Part shown: piece by piece, positions 27,154 through 36,008 of the stretch
Numbering within the stretch: position 1 is the stretch's first letter
Layout of the letters: the number at the start of each line of letters is the position of its first letter
Assembly (NCBI GenBank): GCA_947631565.1
Contig: CANRLV010000015.1
Location: 1-40,652, forward strand
Length of the DNA stretch: 40,652 bases
Direction of reading: 5' to 3'
DNA from: an uncultured Gemmiger sp.
GTDB lineage: Bacteria > Bacillota > Clostridia > Oscillospirales > Ruminococcaceae
Made by a program: the position numbers and the translations under genes
Notes under the pieces: model-generated
What the model was told of the DNA's origin: nothing
The model's input: the letters and a program-made list of their open reading frames with translations, nothing else
Database searches by the model: none

Positions 27154-29769
27154 TTATTGTTGTACCAGCGTCTTTTTGAGCTCGTAGAGGAAGTTGAGTG
27201 CCTCGAGTGGGGTGAGCGTCTCGACATCCACATTGCGCAGGCGGTCCATCGTCTCGCTGGGCACGGCGGGGTTCTGGTAGCTCTCCACCGTGTCAAAGTC
27301 CAGCTGCATGGCGCCGCGGGCGTCGGGGGCATTCGCCTCCAGCACGCGCAGCACGGCGTGGGCGCGCCTGGTCACGCTGGCGGGCAGGCCGGCCAGCTTG
27401 GCCACCTCGATGCCGTAGCTGTCGTCCGCCGGGCCGGGCACGATGCGGCGCAGGAACGTGATGTCCTCGCCGCGCTTTTTGACCGCGATGTTGTAGTTTT
27501 TGACGCCGGGGATGTCATTTTCCAGCGTCGTCAGCTCGTGGTAGTGGGTGGCGAACAGCGTTTTGCAGCCGATCTTCTCACAGATGTACTCGACCACGGC
27601 GCGGGCGATGCTCATGCCGTCAAAGGTGGAGGTGCCGCGGCCGATCTCGTCCAAAATGACAAGGCTGCGCGGCGTCGCCCGCTGCAGGATCTCGGCCACC
27701 TCGGTCATCTCGACCATGAAGGTGGACTGCCCGGCGGCCAGGTCGTCCGAGGCGCCGACGCGGGTGAAGATGGCGTCCACGACGCCGATGTGCGCCGACG
27801 CCGCCGGCACGAAGCTGCCCAGCTGGGCCATCAGCACGATGAGGGCGTTCTGGCGCATATAGGTCGATTTGCCGGCCATGTTGGGCCCCGTGATGATGAG
27901 CAGGCGGTCCCCGTCCGCATGGAGGGTGGTGTCGTTGGGCACAAACAGGCTGCCGGCGAGCATCTTCTCGATGACCGGATGGCGGCCCTCGCGGATCTCG
28001 ATGACGCCGCTGTCGTCCACCTGTGGGCGGGTGTAGTGGTTCTGCACCGCCGTCTCGGCCAGGCCCGCCAGCACGTCCAGCTGGGCCACCGCCGCCGCCG
28101 TGGCCTGGATGCGCACGATCTCGGCCGAGATGGTCTGCAAAATGTCGGCAAAAAGCTGGTGCTCGAGCGCCAGCAGCCGTTCGTTGGCGCCGAGGATCTT
28201 ATTTTCCAGCTCCTTGAGCTCAGGCGTAATGTAGCGCTCGCCGGTGGTCAGCGTCTGCTTGCGGGTAAAGTTGGCCGGCACCGGGCCGGTGTAGGCGCGG
28301 CTGACCTCGATGTAGTAGCCGAACACGCGGTTGAAGCCGACCCGCAGCTTGGCGATGCCGGTCTCCTCGCGCAGGCGTGCCTCCATTTTGGCCAGAACGT
28401 CGGTGCTGCCGCTTTTTAAGGCGCGCAGCTCGTCCACCTCGGCGTTGTAACCGGGACGGATAGCGCCGCCGTCCTTGAGGTTGGCGGGGATGTTCTCGGC
28501 CACGATGGCGCGGTCGACAAGGTCACGGATATCGGCCAGCTCGTCGATGCGCCAGCCCAGGTCGTGCAGCAGCTCGGCATCCAGCGCCCCCGCCTGCCGC
28601 TTGACAGCGGGCAGCATGGCGCAGGTATCGCCGAGCGCCCGCACCTCGCGCGGGGTGGCGGAGCCGTAGAGCACGCGGGTGGTCAGGCGCTCAATGTCGA
28701 ACACATGGCCCAGTGCTTCCCGCAGTTCGGCGCGCTGCACGCCGGCGGCGTGCAGCGCCGCCACGGCGTCCAGCCGGCGGTCAATGGCGGCGCTCTCCAC
28801 CAGCGGCTGCTCTACCCAGGTGCGCAGCAGGCGCTTGCCCATGCTGGTTTTGGTGTTGTCGAGCACCCACAGCAGCGTGCCGCGCTTCTCGCGCCCGCGC
28901 ATCGTCTCGGTCAATTCGAGGTTCGCGCGGGTCACCGGCGGCAGGCGCATATACTGCGTGCGCTCGTAAACTTCAACGGCTTTCAGGCGTTCGAGGCCGT
29001 GCTTCTGCGTCTCGCGCAGGTAGTCGAGCAGAGCGCCGACGGCCGCCGGGAGCAGGCTTTCCGGCTCGTACCCCGCGCGCCAGTCCGGCCCGAACTGCGC
29101 CGCCATCGAGGCCTCGATGACGCGGTCCTTGTAGCAGGCGTCCTCGCGCAATTCGACCAACGCGGCAGTGTGCTGCTTGATGTAGGCGGTCAGGTCCCGG
29201 CAGTCGAGCAGCGCCGGGCAGAGCAGGATCTCGCTGGGCATGAAGCGGGACAGCTCGGCGATGATGGCCGGCCCCGGCTGCGCGCCCGTGAATTCGGTGG
29301 CGTGGGCCTCGCCGGTCGAGACGTCGGCAAAGCAGACGGCGCCGCGCCAGCCGCCGCGCTGGCGTCTGGCGAAGATGCTGCACAGGTAGTTGTTCTTATC
29401 CTCCTTGAGCATCGAGCTCTCGATGACGGTGCCGGGCGTGACGACGCGGATGACCTCGCGCCGCACAAGCCCCTTGGCGAGGGCCGGGTCCTCGGTCTGC
29501 TCGCAGATGGCGACCTTGTAGCCCTTGGCCAGCAGCTTGGCCAGGTACCCCTCATAGGAATGGAACGGCACGCCGCACATCGGCGCCTGCTGCCCCTTGC
29601 CGAAATTTTTGCGGGTCAGCGTCAATTCCAGCTCGCGCGAGGCGATGAGCGCGTCGTCAAAAAACATCTCGTAGAAATCGCCCAGGCGGTAAAATAAGAT
29701 CTCGTGCGGGTGCTGGTGCTTGATCTCAAAGTACTGCTGCATCATCGGGGCCATTTCTTGTTCCGGCAT
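27154..29769 (-). CDS. mutS: DNA mismatch repair protein MutS
   Basis: 871-residue MutS1 that recognises mismatches and recruits MutL. The mismatch-contacting Phe-x-Glu is Phe32/Glu34 in GDFYEMF. The ABC-type ATPase has GPNMAGKST near residue 630, then DEIGRGTSTFDG and THYHEL. The length and domains (mismatch-binding, connector, lever, clamp, ATPase) are complete. The ATG at 29769 has AGGGAG 12 nt upstream. It lies 40 bp behind the YlbF-family gene and before mutL. Confidence 0.98.
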   Translation of the reverse strand: MPEQEMAPMMQQYFEIKHQHPHEILFYRLGDFYEMFFDDALIASRELELTLTRKNFGKGQQAPMCGVPFHSYEGYLAKLLAKGYKVAICEQTEDPALAKGLVRREVIRVVTPGTVIESSMLKEDKNNYLCSIFARRQRGGWRGAVCFADVSTGEAHATEFTGAQPGPAIIAELSRFMPSEILLCPALLDCRDLTAYIKQHTAALVELREDACYKDRVIEASMAAQFGPDWRAGYEPESLLPAAVGALLDYLRETQKHGLERLKAVEVYERTQYMRLPPVTRANLELTETMRGREKRGTLLWVLDNTKTSMGKRLLRTWVEQPLVESAAIDRRLDAVAALHAAGVQRAELREALGHVFDIERLTTRVLYGSATPREVRALGDTCAMLPAVKRQAGALDAELLHDLGWRIDELADIRDLVDRAIVAENIPANLKDGGAIRPGYNAEVDELRALKSGSTDVLAKMEARLREETGIAKLRVGFNRVFGYYIEVSRAYTGPVPANFTRKQTLTTGERYITPELKELENKILGANERLLALEHQLFADILQTISAEIVRIQATAAAVAQLDVLAGLAETAVQNHYTRPQVDDSGVIEIREGRHPVIEKMLAGSLFVPNDTTLHADGDRLLIITGPNMAGKSTYMRQNALIVLMAQLGSFVPAASAHIGVVDAIFTRVGASDDLAAGQSTFMVEMTEVAEILQRATPRSLVILDEIGRGTSTFDGMSIARAVVEYICEKIGCKTLFATHYHELTTLENDIPGVKNYNIAVKKRGEDITFLRRIVPGPADDSYGIEVAKLAGLPASVTRRAHAVLRVLEANAPDARGAMQLDFDTVESYQNPAVPSETMDRLRNVDVETLTPLEALNFLYELKKTLVQQ

Positions 29770-29808
29770 GGTCGTGTACGCTCCCTGTGCTTTGATTTTT
29801 TGTGTGGT

Positions 29809-30219
29809 TTAGTGGCAGCCCGCGCAGGTCGAGCAGCTGCCCGTGCAGCCGCCGGCCGGCGGCTGCTGGACCGTCATCGGGTCGCCGCCGTTCATCGCCG
29901 TGTTGATGATGGCGTCGATGTGGGCGACCATTGCTTCGGCCTCGGCCTTGGCGGCGTTGTAGCGGGTCATGCCCTCGCTCGCCATGATCTGGTCATACAG
30001 GGCGTTGACGCGGTCGGTCAGGGCGGCGGCGCGCTCGGCGTCCATATCGCGCTTGGACGTCTCGTGGTCAAGGTCGAGGCGGGCCAAATTAAACTCTCCG
30101 ATCAGGTTCTGCAGCTCCTCATCGGCGTCGTTCTCGCGCCGGGCGGCGTCGAGCTCCAGGTAGCGCGGGTCGGTCTGCAACGCGACCGCCGCCTTTTTGA
30201 ACAGTTCGATGCAATCCAT
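29809..30219 (-). CDS. YlbF/YmcA-family protein with C-terminal cysteine tail
   Basis: 136-residue helical protein of the YlbF/YmcA (Com_YlbF) family: MDCIELFKKAAVALQTDPRY followed by heptad-like helices to about residue 115. In Bacillus YlbF, YmcA and YaaT form the Y-complex that tunes RNase Y and can bind Fe-S clusters. Here the tail carries four cysteines (125, 129, 132, 135; C-x3-C-x2-C-x2-C), which could ligate a metal or cluster. It lies 14 bp behind miaB, matching the miaB-ymcA order in Bacillus. Confidence 0.82.
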   Translation of the reverse strand: MDCIELFKKAAVALQTDPRYLELDAARRENDADEELQNLIGEFNLARLDLDHETSKRDMDAERAAALTDRVNALYDQIMASEGMTRYNAAKAEAEAMVAHIDAIINTAMNGGDPMTVQQPPAGGCTGSCSTCAGCH

Positions 30220-30233
30220 GCTGTCGTCTCCTT

Positions 30234-31619
30234 TTATTCTGTCTCCAGCTCGCCGGTCAGCAGCGCCGCGCGGGCGCCGGTCAAGCGCACGCGCGCCCAC
30301 CGGCCAATCAGGCTTTGCGGGCCGGGAAATTCCACCACCAGGTCGTTGTCCAGCCGGCCGTTGAGCGTGCCGGCCATGCGGCCCGCGCTCTCGACGAGCA
30401 CGCGCTCGCTGCGGCCGGTCAGGGCGGCGATGGCCGGGAAAGCGCGTTCCTCCTGGATTTTGAGCAGGCGCGCCATGCGCGCGGCCTTGTCGGCGTGGGT
30501 AGCGGGGTCGGGCAAGGCTGCCGCTTTGGTCCCCGTGCGCTTGGAATAGATAAAGGTGAAAAGCTGCGTGTAGCCGACGGCCTTGACCAACTCCAGCGTT
30601 TTTTCGAAGTCCTCCTCGGTCTCGCCGGGGAAGCCGACGATGATGTCGCTCGAAAAGGTCACGCCGGGGATAGTCTTGCGCGCATAGTCGATGAGCTCCA
30701 GATACTGCGCGGCCGTGTAATGCCGGTTCATGGCCGCCAAAACACGGTCGCTGCCGGACTGGACCGGCAGGTGCAGGTGCCGGCAGAGCTGCGGGTGGCG
30801 GGCGATGGTGTCGATGAGCCTGTGCGAGGCATCCTTGGGGTGGCTGGTCATGAAGCGCAGACGGTAGTCGCCGGGCTCCTGGCACAGCAGGTCGAGCAGG
30901 CCGGCGAAGTCCAGCCCCGCCGCCGTGCCCTTGCCGTAGCTGTTGACGTTCTGGCCCAAGAGTGTTATCTCTTTACAGCCTGCGGCCAGCAGGGCGCGGA
31001 ATTCGGCCAGGATGGCCTCCGGCTCACGGCTGCGCTCCCGCCCGCGCACATAGGGCACGATGCAGTAGGTGCAGAAGTTGTCGCACCCGTACATGACGGG
31101 CAGCCAGGCGCGGAAATCACTGTCGCGCCGGATGGGCAGGTCCTCGACCACGGCCCCGCGCTCCGGCGAGGTCTCCAGCACGCGTCTGCCTTTTTCGAGG
31201 CGCTTTTGCAGCAGCGCCGGCAGGCGGTCGATGCCGTCGACGCCGAAGACAAGGTCCACATAGGGGTAGCTCTTTTTGAGCTTTTCGACCACCTGCGGCT
31301 GCTGCGCCATGCAGCCGCACAGCCCGATGATCAGGCGGGGGTTCGCCTCTTTGAGCTTTTTGAGCGCGCCCACATTGCCGAAGACCCGCTGCTCGGCGTG
31401 CTCGCGCACGGCGCAGGTGTTGAACAATATCAGGTCGGCGCGCTCGGGCGCGTCGGTGATGCCGAAGCCGATGTCCAGCAGCACGCCGCGCAGCTTTTCG
31501 CCGTCGTTGACGTTCTGCTGGCAGCCGTAGCTGCGCACATAGGCCAGGGGCGGTGTGTCATAGGCGGCGGCGACGGCGGCGGCCGCCGCGGCGTTGTGGG
31601 TGTAGGTAAAGGTCGGCAA
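30234..31619 (-). CDS. miaB: tRNA-2-methylthio-N6-dimethylallyladenosine synthase
   Basis: 461-residue radical-SAM methylthiotransferase converting i6A37 to ms2i6A37 in tRNA. The N-terminal cluster cysteines are Cys33 (YGCQQN), Cys69 (NTCAVRE) and Cys103 (CGCMAQ). The radical SAM CxxxCxxC is at 179, 183, 186 (GCDNFCTYC). A TRAM domain ends the protein. The start is TTG at 31619: AGGAG lies about 8-9 nt upstream, and the nearby ATG is out of frame. It begins the train miaB, ylbF-like, mutS, mutL, miaA. Confidence 0.96.
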   Translation of the reverse strand: MPTFTYTHNAAAAAAVAAAYDTPPLAYVRSYGCQQNVNDGEKLRGVLLDIGFGITDAPERADLILFNTCAVREHAEQRVFGNVGALKKLKEANPRLIIGLCGCMAQQPQVVEKLKKSYPYVDLVFGVDGIDRLPALLQKRLEKGRRVLETSPERGAVVEDLPIRRDSDFRAWLPVMYGCDNFCTYCIVPYVRGRERSREPEAILAEFRALLAAGCKEITLLGQNVNSYGKGTAAGLDFAGLLDLLCQEPGDYRLRFMTSHPKDASHRLIDTIARHPQLCRHLHLPVQSGSDRVLAAMNRHYTAAQYLELIDYARKTIPGVTFSSDIIVGFPGETEEDFEKTLELVKAVGYTQLFTFIYSKRTGTKAAALPDPATHADKAARMARLLKIQEERAFPAIAALTGRSERVLVESAGRMAGTLNGRLDNDLVVEFPGPQSLIGRWARVRLTGARAALLTGELETE

Positions 31620-31663
31620 GGGGCATTCTCCTGTATGTAGTGGACCGCAGGCCCTGGTATGGC

Positions 31664-31707
31664 ATTATAGACGGTACAAGTATACCAAAACCGGGGCAAA
31701 AACACAA
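31664..31707 (-). promoter_or_regulatory. Candidate promoter(s) of the miaB-mutSL train
   Basis: Minus strand: TTGTGT (31702-31707) and TATACT (31679-31684) at 17-nt spacing form one candidate. A second perfect -10 TATAAT (31664-31669) lies closer to miaB but has a poor -35. Confidence 0.55.
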
Positions 31708-31710
31708 GCG

Positions 31711-31895
31711 TTTCGTCTGCAAAAGAGGGGTTCGGCTTTGCTGGCTGCGCCAGTCCGCCTGCACCCCTCTCTTGGACACACCCCGTCGCAAAAATGCCTT
31801 GCGCATGCCTGCGGCGACTTGCCGCGGCATTTTTGCTCTAAAGGTATCGGCCCCGTCGGCGCATGTCCGCCGGGGCCGATGGATTTAAAATATAT
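31711..31895. repeat. Structured intergenic repeat element, copy 2 (multi-hairpin)
   Basis: A 290-bp gap between antiporter and miaB holds three stem-loops. (i) 31-nt hairpin 31848-31878, arms CGGCCCCG/CGGGGCCG, CATG in the loop, followed by ATGGATTTAAAAT: the same as copy 1 at 11552-11582 apart from a few changes, one compensatory. (ii) GCAAAAATGCC/GGCATTTTTGC (31789-31836) with a nested GCGGC/GCCGC stem. (iii) AGAGGGGT/ACCCCTCT (about 31725-31773) with a nested CTGGC/GCCAG stem. No coding sequence was found here. Confidence 0.7.
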
Positions 31896-31909
31896 CTTTT
31901 TGACGATGT

Positions 31910-33217
31910 TTAGGCGGCATTATGAGGATGGTGCCCAATATGGAACAGCTCCAGCGGGCCGTTGCGGCGGCGGCGGTCGACGCGGCCCTCGGGTTTGATC
32001 TCGCCGGCGGCGGTCAGCGCGTACTTGGTCAGCGCCGGACCGACCAGCTCATACACCAGCACGCTGAACAGCACGACGCTGCGCACCACGGCGCCGTCGG
32101 AAAGCTGCTGCGCGGTCAGGGCCATGCCCAGCGCCACGCCGGCCTGCGGCAGCAGCGTGATGCCCAGCCATTTGGTGATCTCGGGCCGGCATTTGGTGGC
32201 GGCACAGCTGGCGAAGGCACCACTGTACTTGCCGGCGGATCGGAAGACGATGTACACGGCGCCGATGAGCAGCACCAGCGGGTCGGACAAAATGGTCAGG
32301 TTGAGCTCGGCGCCCGAGAGCACGAAGAACAAAACGAACAGCGGCGCCGTCCAGTCGTCGATGCGGTCCATGATCTCCTCGGAAAAATCACAGATATTGC
32401 AGAAGACCGTACCGGCCATCATGCACACGAGCAGCAGGCTGAAGCCGATGTGCACGCCGCCGACCGTGAACTCGGCCATCGAGAGGGCGACGGTGGCCAG
32501 CACGCAGGTGATGGACAGGGTCAGGCGCTTGGAGTTGGAAAAGAAATATTTCTCGATGCGGTGCAAAAGCCAGCCGGCCAGCGCGCCCAGTGCGCAGGAG
32601 AGCACGATCTCGAGCAGCGGCTCGAGCACGATGCTCTGCAGGCTGGCGGCGCCTTTCTCGAGCGCCGTGGCGATGCCGAAGGACACCGAGAACAGCACGA
32701 GGCCGACCGCGTCGTCGATGGCGACGACGAGCAGCAGCAGCTTGGTCAGCGGGCCGCCGGCCTTGTACTGGCGCACCACCATCAGGGTGGCGGCGGGGGC
32801 GGTGGCGGCGGCGATGGCGCCTAAGGTTATGGCCGAGGGGACCGAAATGACCTGCGGCATGACGAGGTGCAGGCCGACCAGGCCGATGTCGACCAGCACG
32901 GTGGTGATGACCGCCTGCGCGATGCCCACCGTGATGGCCTGCCGGCCCATGTGCTTGAGCTGCTCGAGCCGGAACTCATTACCGATGGTGAAGGCGATGA
33001 AGCCCAGCGCCAGCTGGCTGATGAGGTCCAGCGCCGCGACCTGTTCGGCGGTGTTGAAGCCCAGACCCGGCACGCCGACCAGCCCCAGGCAGTACGGACC
33101 GATGAGCACGCCGGCCACGAGATAGGCGGTGACGGCCGGCAGATGGAACGGCTTGACGACGCGCGACATCAGCAGCCCGCCGAGCAGCGCGCAGGACAGT
33201 TGCAGCAAAACGACCAT
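31910..33217 (-). CDS. CPA2-family cation/proton antiporter
   Basis: 435-residue integral membrane protein with about 12 hydrophobic segments, of the Kef/NhaA-like CPA2 fold. Visible features include the first-helix GGLLMSRVVKPFHLPAVTAYLVAGVLIGP and an AIDDAVGLVLFS segment (about 165-176) carrying the Asp-Asp pair expected in the ion-binding helix. It has no RCK/TrkA-N regulatory domain and a short basic tail. It probably exchanges Na+ or K+ for H+. AAAGGGAG lies upstream of the ATG. A strong terminator separates it from the PsiE-like gene; the repeat element begins some 30 nt after its stop. Confidence 0.85.
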   Translation of the reverse strand: MVVLLQLSCALLGGLLMSRVVKPFHLPAVTAYLVAGVLIGPYCLGLVGVPGLGFNTAEQVAALDLISQLALGFIAFTIGNEFRLEQLKHMGRQAITVGIAQAVITTVLVDIGLVGLHLVMPQVISVPSAITLGAIAAATAPAATLMVVRQYKAGGPLTKLLLLVVAIDDAVGLVLFSVSFGIATALEKGAASLQSIVLEPLLEIVLSCALGALAGWLLHRIEKYFFSNSKRLTLSITCVLATVALSMAEFTVGGVHIGFSLLLVCMMAGTVFCNICDFSEEIMDRIDDWTAPLFVLFFVLSGAELNLTILSDPLVLLIGAVYIVFRSAGKYSGAFASCAATKCRPEITKWLGITLLPQAGVALGMALTAQQLSDGAVVRSVVLFSVLVYELVGPALTKYALTAAGEIKPEGRVDRRRRNGPLELFHIGHHPHNAA

Positions 33218-33241
33218 GGAATATCGGCTCCCTTTACAAGC

Positions 33242-33284
33242 AAAAACTTTCCCCGGGCCGCGGCGTATGCCGTGGCCCGGGGTG
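33242..33284 (-). terminator. Terminator after the PsiE-like gene
   Basis: A 14-bp stem (CCCCGGGCC-ACGGC paired with GCCG-CGGCCCGGGG on the minus strand, one mismatch) with a 4-nt loop is followed by AAAGTTTTTG. It lies in the gap before the antiporter start. Confidence 0.75.
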
Positions 33285-33327
33285 CATTATACGCCTTTCG
33301 GCGGCAAAATACAAGAGGGATTTTCCG

Positions 33328-33795
33328 CTACTCTGCGCCGCCCTGGCCGCCTGTTTGGGGCGGCGCTGCGTCGCCGTCCTCCTCCTCGCCGAAGGTGGCG
33401 CTGAAAGCGAATTTGCGGATGGCGAAGACCAGCGCGATGGCCGCGACGCTGAGCAGATTGTCGAGCGCGTTGCCGTGGCCGATGAGCATATGCCGCACGA
33501 TGGCGAACAGCAGCACCTCCAGCGCCGAGCCGGGATTGTGCTTGGTCAGCATCTCGATGAACTCGACCCCGATGACGAGGTTGAGCACACTGCCCAGAAA
33601 CTCATGGAACAGCGAGGAGCTGCCGTTGGAAAACAGCTCCACCATCTCGCGCACGGTGGGGATGCAGCTGGCCGCCAGCGCCACCAGCACCACCACCGCG
33701 AGCAGTGTCTCCAGCCAGCCGGCCACGCCAGCCACAATGGTGCCCAGGCGGTGGCGGTAAGCCTCGCCCAGCGTGCCGTGACGGTCCCTGTTCAT
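33328..33795 (-). CDS. PsiE-like small membrane protein
   Basis: 155-residue membrane protein with four hydrophobic segments and a short acidic, Pro/Gly-rich tail. The pattern, including LGSVLNLVIGVEFIEMLTKHNPGSALEVLLFAIVRHMLI, resembles the PsiE (phosphate-starvation-inducible) family. The family has no firmly known function. AAGGGGG precedes the ATG. An extended -10 promoter (33828-33833) lies upstream, divergent from the response regulator gene. Confidence 0.62.
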   Translation of the reverse strand: MNRDRHGTLGEAYRHRLGTIVAGVAGWLETLLAVVVLVALAASCIPTVREMVELFSNGSSSLFHEFLGSVLNLVIGVEFIEMLTKHNPGSALEVLLFAIVRHMLIGHGNALDNLLSVAAIALVFAIRKFAFSATFGEEEDGDAAPPQTGGQGGAE

Positions 33796-33827
33796 GGTAC
33801 AGCACCCCCTTTTTTCGTTCTGCTGTC

Positions 33828-33836
33828 ATTATACCA
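33828..33836 (-). promoter_or_regulatory. Extended -10 promoter of the PsiE-like gene
   Basis: Minus-strand TGGTATAAT forms a TGn-TATAAT extended -10; a recognisable -35 is not obvious at 17 nt. It lies in the divergent gap with the response-regulator gene. Confidence 0.5.
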
Positions 33837-33951
33837 AATTTTAGCCTGCCAATGTGCACAAATCGGCGCGCCCCGTTTTGGCGGCTTTGCCGGTGTTGAT
33901 AAAAAGTTGATGTTCGTTTAGTATGATAAGCGGGAAAAGGAGGTGGACGCC

Positions 33952-34641
33952 GTGCCCTACCGCATTCTGGTCGCCGACGACGAGCCGGACGTCTGCGCGC
34001 TGCTCAAAGATACGCTGACCATGCAGGGGTATGCGGTCAGCTGCGCCGAAAGCGGCGCGGCGGCGCTCACCGCCGCCGCACGACAGCCGGATCTGATCCT
34101 GCTCGATATCGGTATGCCGGGGCTGGACGGGCTCGACGTCTGCCGCCGCATCCGCGAGTATGTCGCCTGCCCCATCCTGTTTTTGACCGCCCGCGTTGAG
34201 GACGCCGACAAGATCAAGGCCTTTGCCGCCGGCGGCGACGACTACATCACCAAGCCCTTCTCGCTCGACGAGCTCTCCGCCCGCGTGGGGGCGCACCTGC
34301 GCCGGCAGCAGCGCGCGGTGCAAAGCGGCGGGCGGGCTGCGGCGCGGGTGCTGTTTGCCGGCGATCTGACCGTCGACTACGCCGCCTGCGCGGCAACGGT
34401 GGGCGGGCAGGCGGTGCCGCTGGCCAAAAAGGAGTGGGAGATTTTGGCCTTTCTCTCGCAAAATCCCGGCCAGGTATTTGACAAAGAACGTATCTACGAG
34501 GCGCTGTGGGGCTACGAGGGCGAGGGCTCAGCCAACGTGGTGGCCGAGCACATCAAGCGCCTGCGCAAAAAGCTGGGCGCGGCGGGCGCGCACATCCAGA
34601 CCGTGTGGGGGTTGGGGTACAAATGGGTCTCGTCTTTATAA
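33952..34641 (+). CDS. OmpR/PhoB-family response regulator
   Basis: 229-residue two-component response regulator. The receiver domain has the acidic pair Asp9-Asp10, phosphoacceptor Asp52 in LLDIGMPG, and the conserved Lys in ITKPF near 102. The C-terminal winged helix (about 130-229) has the family motif EWEILAFLSQNPGQVF and ends VWGLGYKW. The GTG at 33952 has AAGGAGG 9 nt upstream; an in-frame GTG at 33943 abuts that box and is rejected. It overlaps the histidine kinase by 19 bp. Confidence 0.95.
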   Translation: MPYRILVADDEPDVCALLKDTLTMQGYAVSCAESGAAALTAAARQPDLILLDIGMPGLDGLDVCRRIREYVACPILFLTARVEDADKIKAFAAGGDDYITKPFSLDELSARVGAHLRRQQRAVQSGGRAAARVLFAGDLTVDYAACAATVGGQAVPLAKKEWEILAFLSQNPGQVFDKERIYEALWGYEGEGSANVVAEHIKRLRKKLGAAGAHIQTVWGLGYKWVSSL

Positions 34642-35903
34642 TCGCTTTGGCGGGCATCGCCGTCTGGCGCGCTGCGGTCTGGCGCCGCAGCGGCCGGCCG
34701 GACAGCCTGCGCTGGGCGTTCGCGCGGTATCTGCTCGGCTGCGTGGCGGTGGCCGCGGGGCTGTGCAGCGCGGCGCTGTGGGGCATCGGCACCGTCACCG
34801 GCAACCTTGAGGACCGCTGCCGTGCGGCGCTGGACGAGGCACGGTATGTGCCGGTGACGCTCGTCACCGAGGACGGCACCGTCGTCGGCAGGCAGTATAT
34901 CGGCTTTGACAGCGGCTATGACTATACCGACTTCATGTCCCCCGGCGAGGCGCGGATGTACTCGCTGCTGACCGATCCTTTTTTTGCCGCCTGCCTCTAC
35001 CCCGGCATCTGCGCTTTGTGCGTGGCGGTGACGAGCGCGCTGTTCTACCGCCGGCGCCTGAAGGCACCCTTGGAGACACTGGACGCCGCCGCCGGGCGCA
35101 TCACCGCCGGGGACCTGGATTTTACCGTTGCGGTGCCGGGCCGCGACGAGATGGCCCGCCTGGGCACGAGCTTTGAGACGATGCGCGCCGCCCTGGCCGA
35201 AGCGAACCGCACGCTCTGGCGCACCTTGGAGGATGAGCGCCGCGTGCAGGCGGCCTTTGCCCACGACCTGCGCACGCCGCTGACGGTATTGCGCGGCTAC
35301 GATGAATTTTTGCTCAAATACGCCGACACCGTGCCGCCGGAAAAGCTGCACGCAACGCTGGAAACGATGCACGGCAGCCTGGAACGGCTGGAGAGCTACA
35401 CCGCCCGCATGGGCCATGTGCGCCGGCTGGAGGCGCTGGAGCTGCACCGCGCGCCGGCGGACCTGCCGGCCTTATGCGCCGGCCTTGCCGCCGAGGGTGA
35501 GGCCCTTTGCACGGCGGCCGGCAAACGCTTTGCGCTGACCGGCGCCGCGGGCACGTTCGGCCTGGACGAGGATCTTGTGCGCGAGGTGTTCGGCAACCTG
35601 GCCGCGAACGCCGCGCGCCACGCCGCCGGGGCGGTGACGGCCGCCGTGGTGGCGGCCGCAGACGGCAGCACCCTGACGCTGACCGTGGCCGACGACGGGC
35701 CGGGCTTTTCGGCCGCGGCGCTGGCCCACGCAGCCGACGCTTTCTGGCAGAGCGAGACTGTGCCCGACGCCGCCCGGCAGGAGCATTTCGGGCTGGGGCT
35801 GTACATCTGCGCGGTGCTGTGCCGAAAGCACGGCGGCGCGCTGACACTGGCCAACGGCGAAGACGGCGGGGCCATGGTGACGGCGACGTTTGCCGGCGCT
35901 TGA
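34623..35903 (+). CDS. Sensor histidine kinase
   Basis: 426-residue membrane kinase. Two N-terminal hydrophobic segments (about 1-18 and 31-57) and a third (about 119-141) enclose an extracytoplasmic loop of about 60 residues; a HAMP-like linker follows. The H-box is AFAHDLRTPLTVL with His214 (Glu next to it is replaced by Asp, as in some subclasses). The ATP-binding domain has NLAANAARHA, DDGPGF and GLGLYI. The ATG at 34623 overlaps the response regulator gene. Its stop overlaps the -35 of the downstream small gene's promoter. The signal is unknown. Confidence 0.93.
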   Translation: MGLVFIIALAGIAVWRAAVWRRSGRPDSLRWAFARYLLGCVAVAAGLCSAALWGIGTVTGNLEDRCRAALDEARYVPVTLVTEDGTVVGRQYIGFDSGYDYTDFMSPGEARMYSLLTDPFFAACLYPGICALCVAVTSALFYRRRLKAPLETLDAAAGRITAGDLDFTVAVPGRDEMARLGTSFETMRAALAEANRTLWRTLEDERRVQAAFAHDLRTPLTVLRGYDEFLLKYADTVPPEKLHATLETMHGSLERLESYTARMGHVRRLEALELHRAPADLPALCAGLAAEGEALCTAAGKRFALTGAAGTFGLDEDLVREVFGNLAANAARHAAGAVTAAVVAAADGSTLTLTVADDGPGFSAAALAHAADAFWQSETVPDAARQEHFGLGLYICAVLCRKHGGALTLANGEDGGAMVTATFAGA

Positions 35904-35928
35904 CGAAGCAAAACAGTTTTTGTATAAT
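35900..35928 (+). promoter_or_regulatory. Sigma-A promoter of the small toxin-like gene
   Basis: TTGACG (35900-35905) and TATAAT (35923-35928) lie exactly 17 nt apart. The -35 overlaps the histidine-kinase stop codon. The transcript would start near 35935. Confidence 0.85.
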
Positions 35929-35985
35929 AAAAGTGCTCCTTTACAGGAGCAGAGCGTTGCCATATACGGTAGGCGGCTGGCATAT

Positions 35986-35999
35986 CCTCCGAAAGGAGG
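35986..35999 (+). promoter_or_regulatory. SD-sequestering hairpin of the toxin-like mRNA
   Basis: CCTCC (35986-35990), GAAA tetraloop, GGAGG (35995-35999): the Shine-Dalgarno sequence itself is one arm. A second hairpin TGCTCCT-TTAC-AGGAGCA (35934-35951) forms the 5' end of the transcript. Confidence 0.75.
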
Positions 36000-36008
36000 T
36001 GAGCCATT

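Noticed and set aside
33943-33951. Upstream GTG start for the response regulator
   Set aside because: It abuts the AAGGAGG box directly; the GTG at 33952 has normal 9-nt spacing.
34000-34600. Minus-strand open frame over the response regulator
   Set aside because: Simple antisense shadow of the receiver and winged-helix domains.
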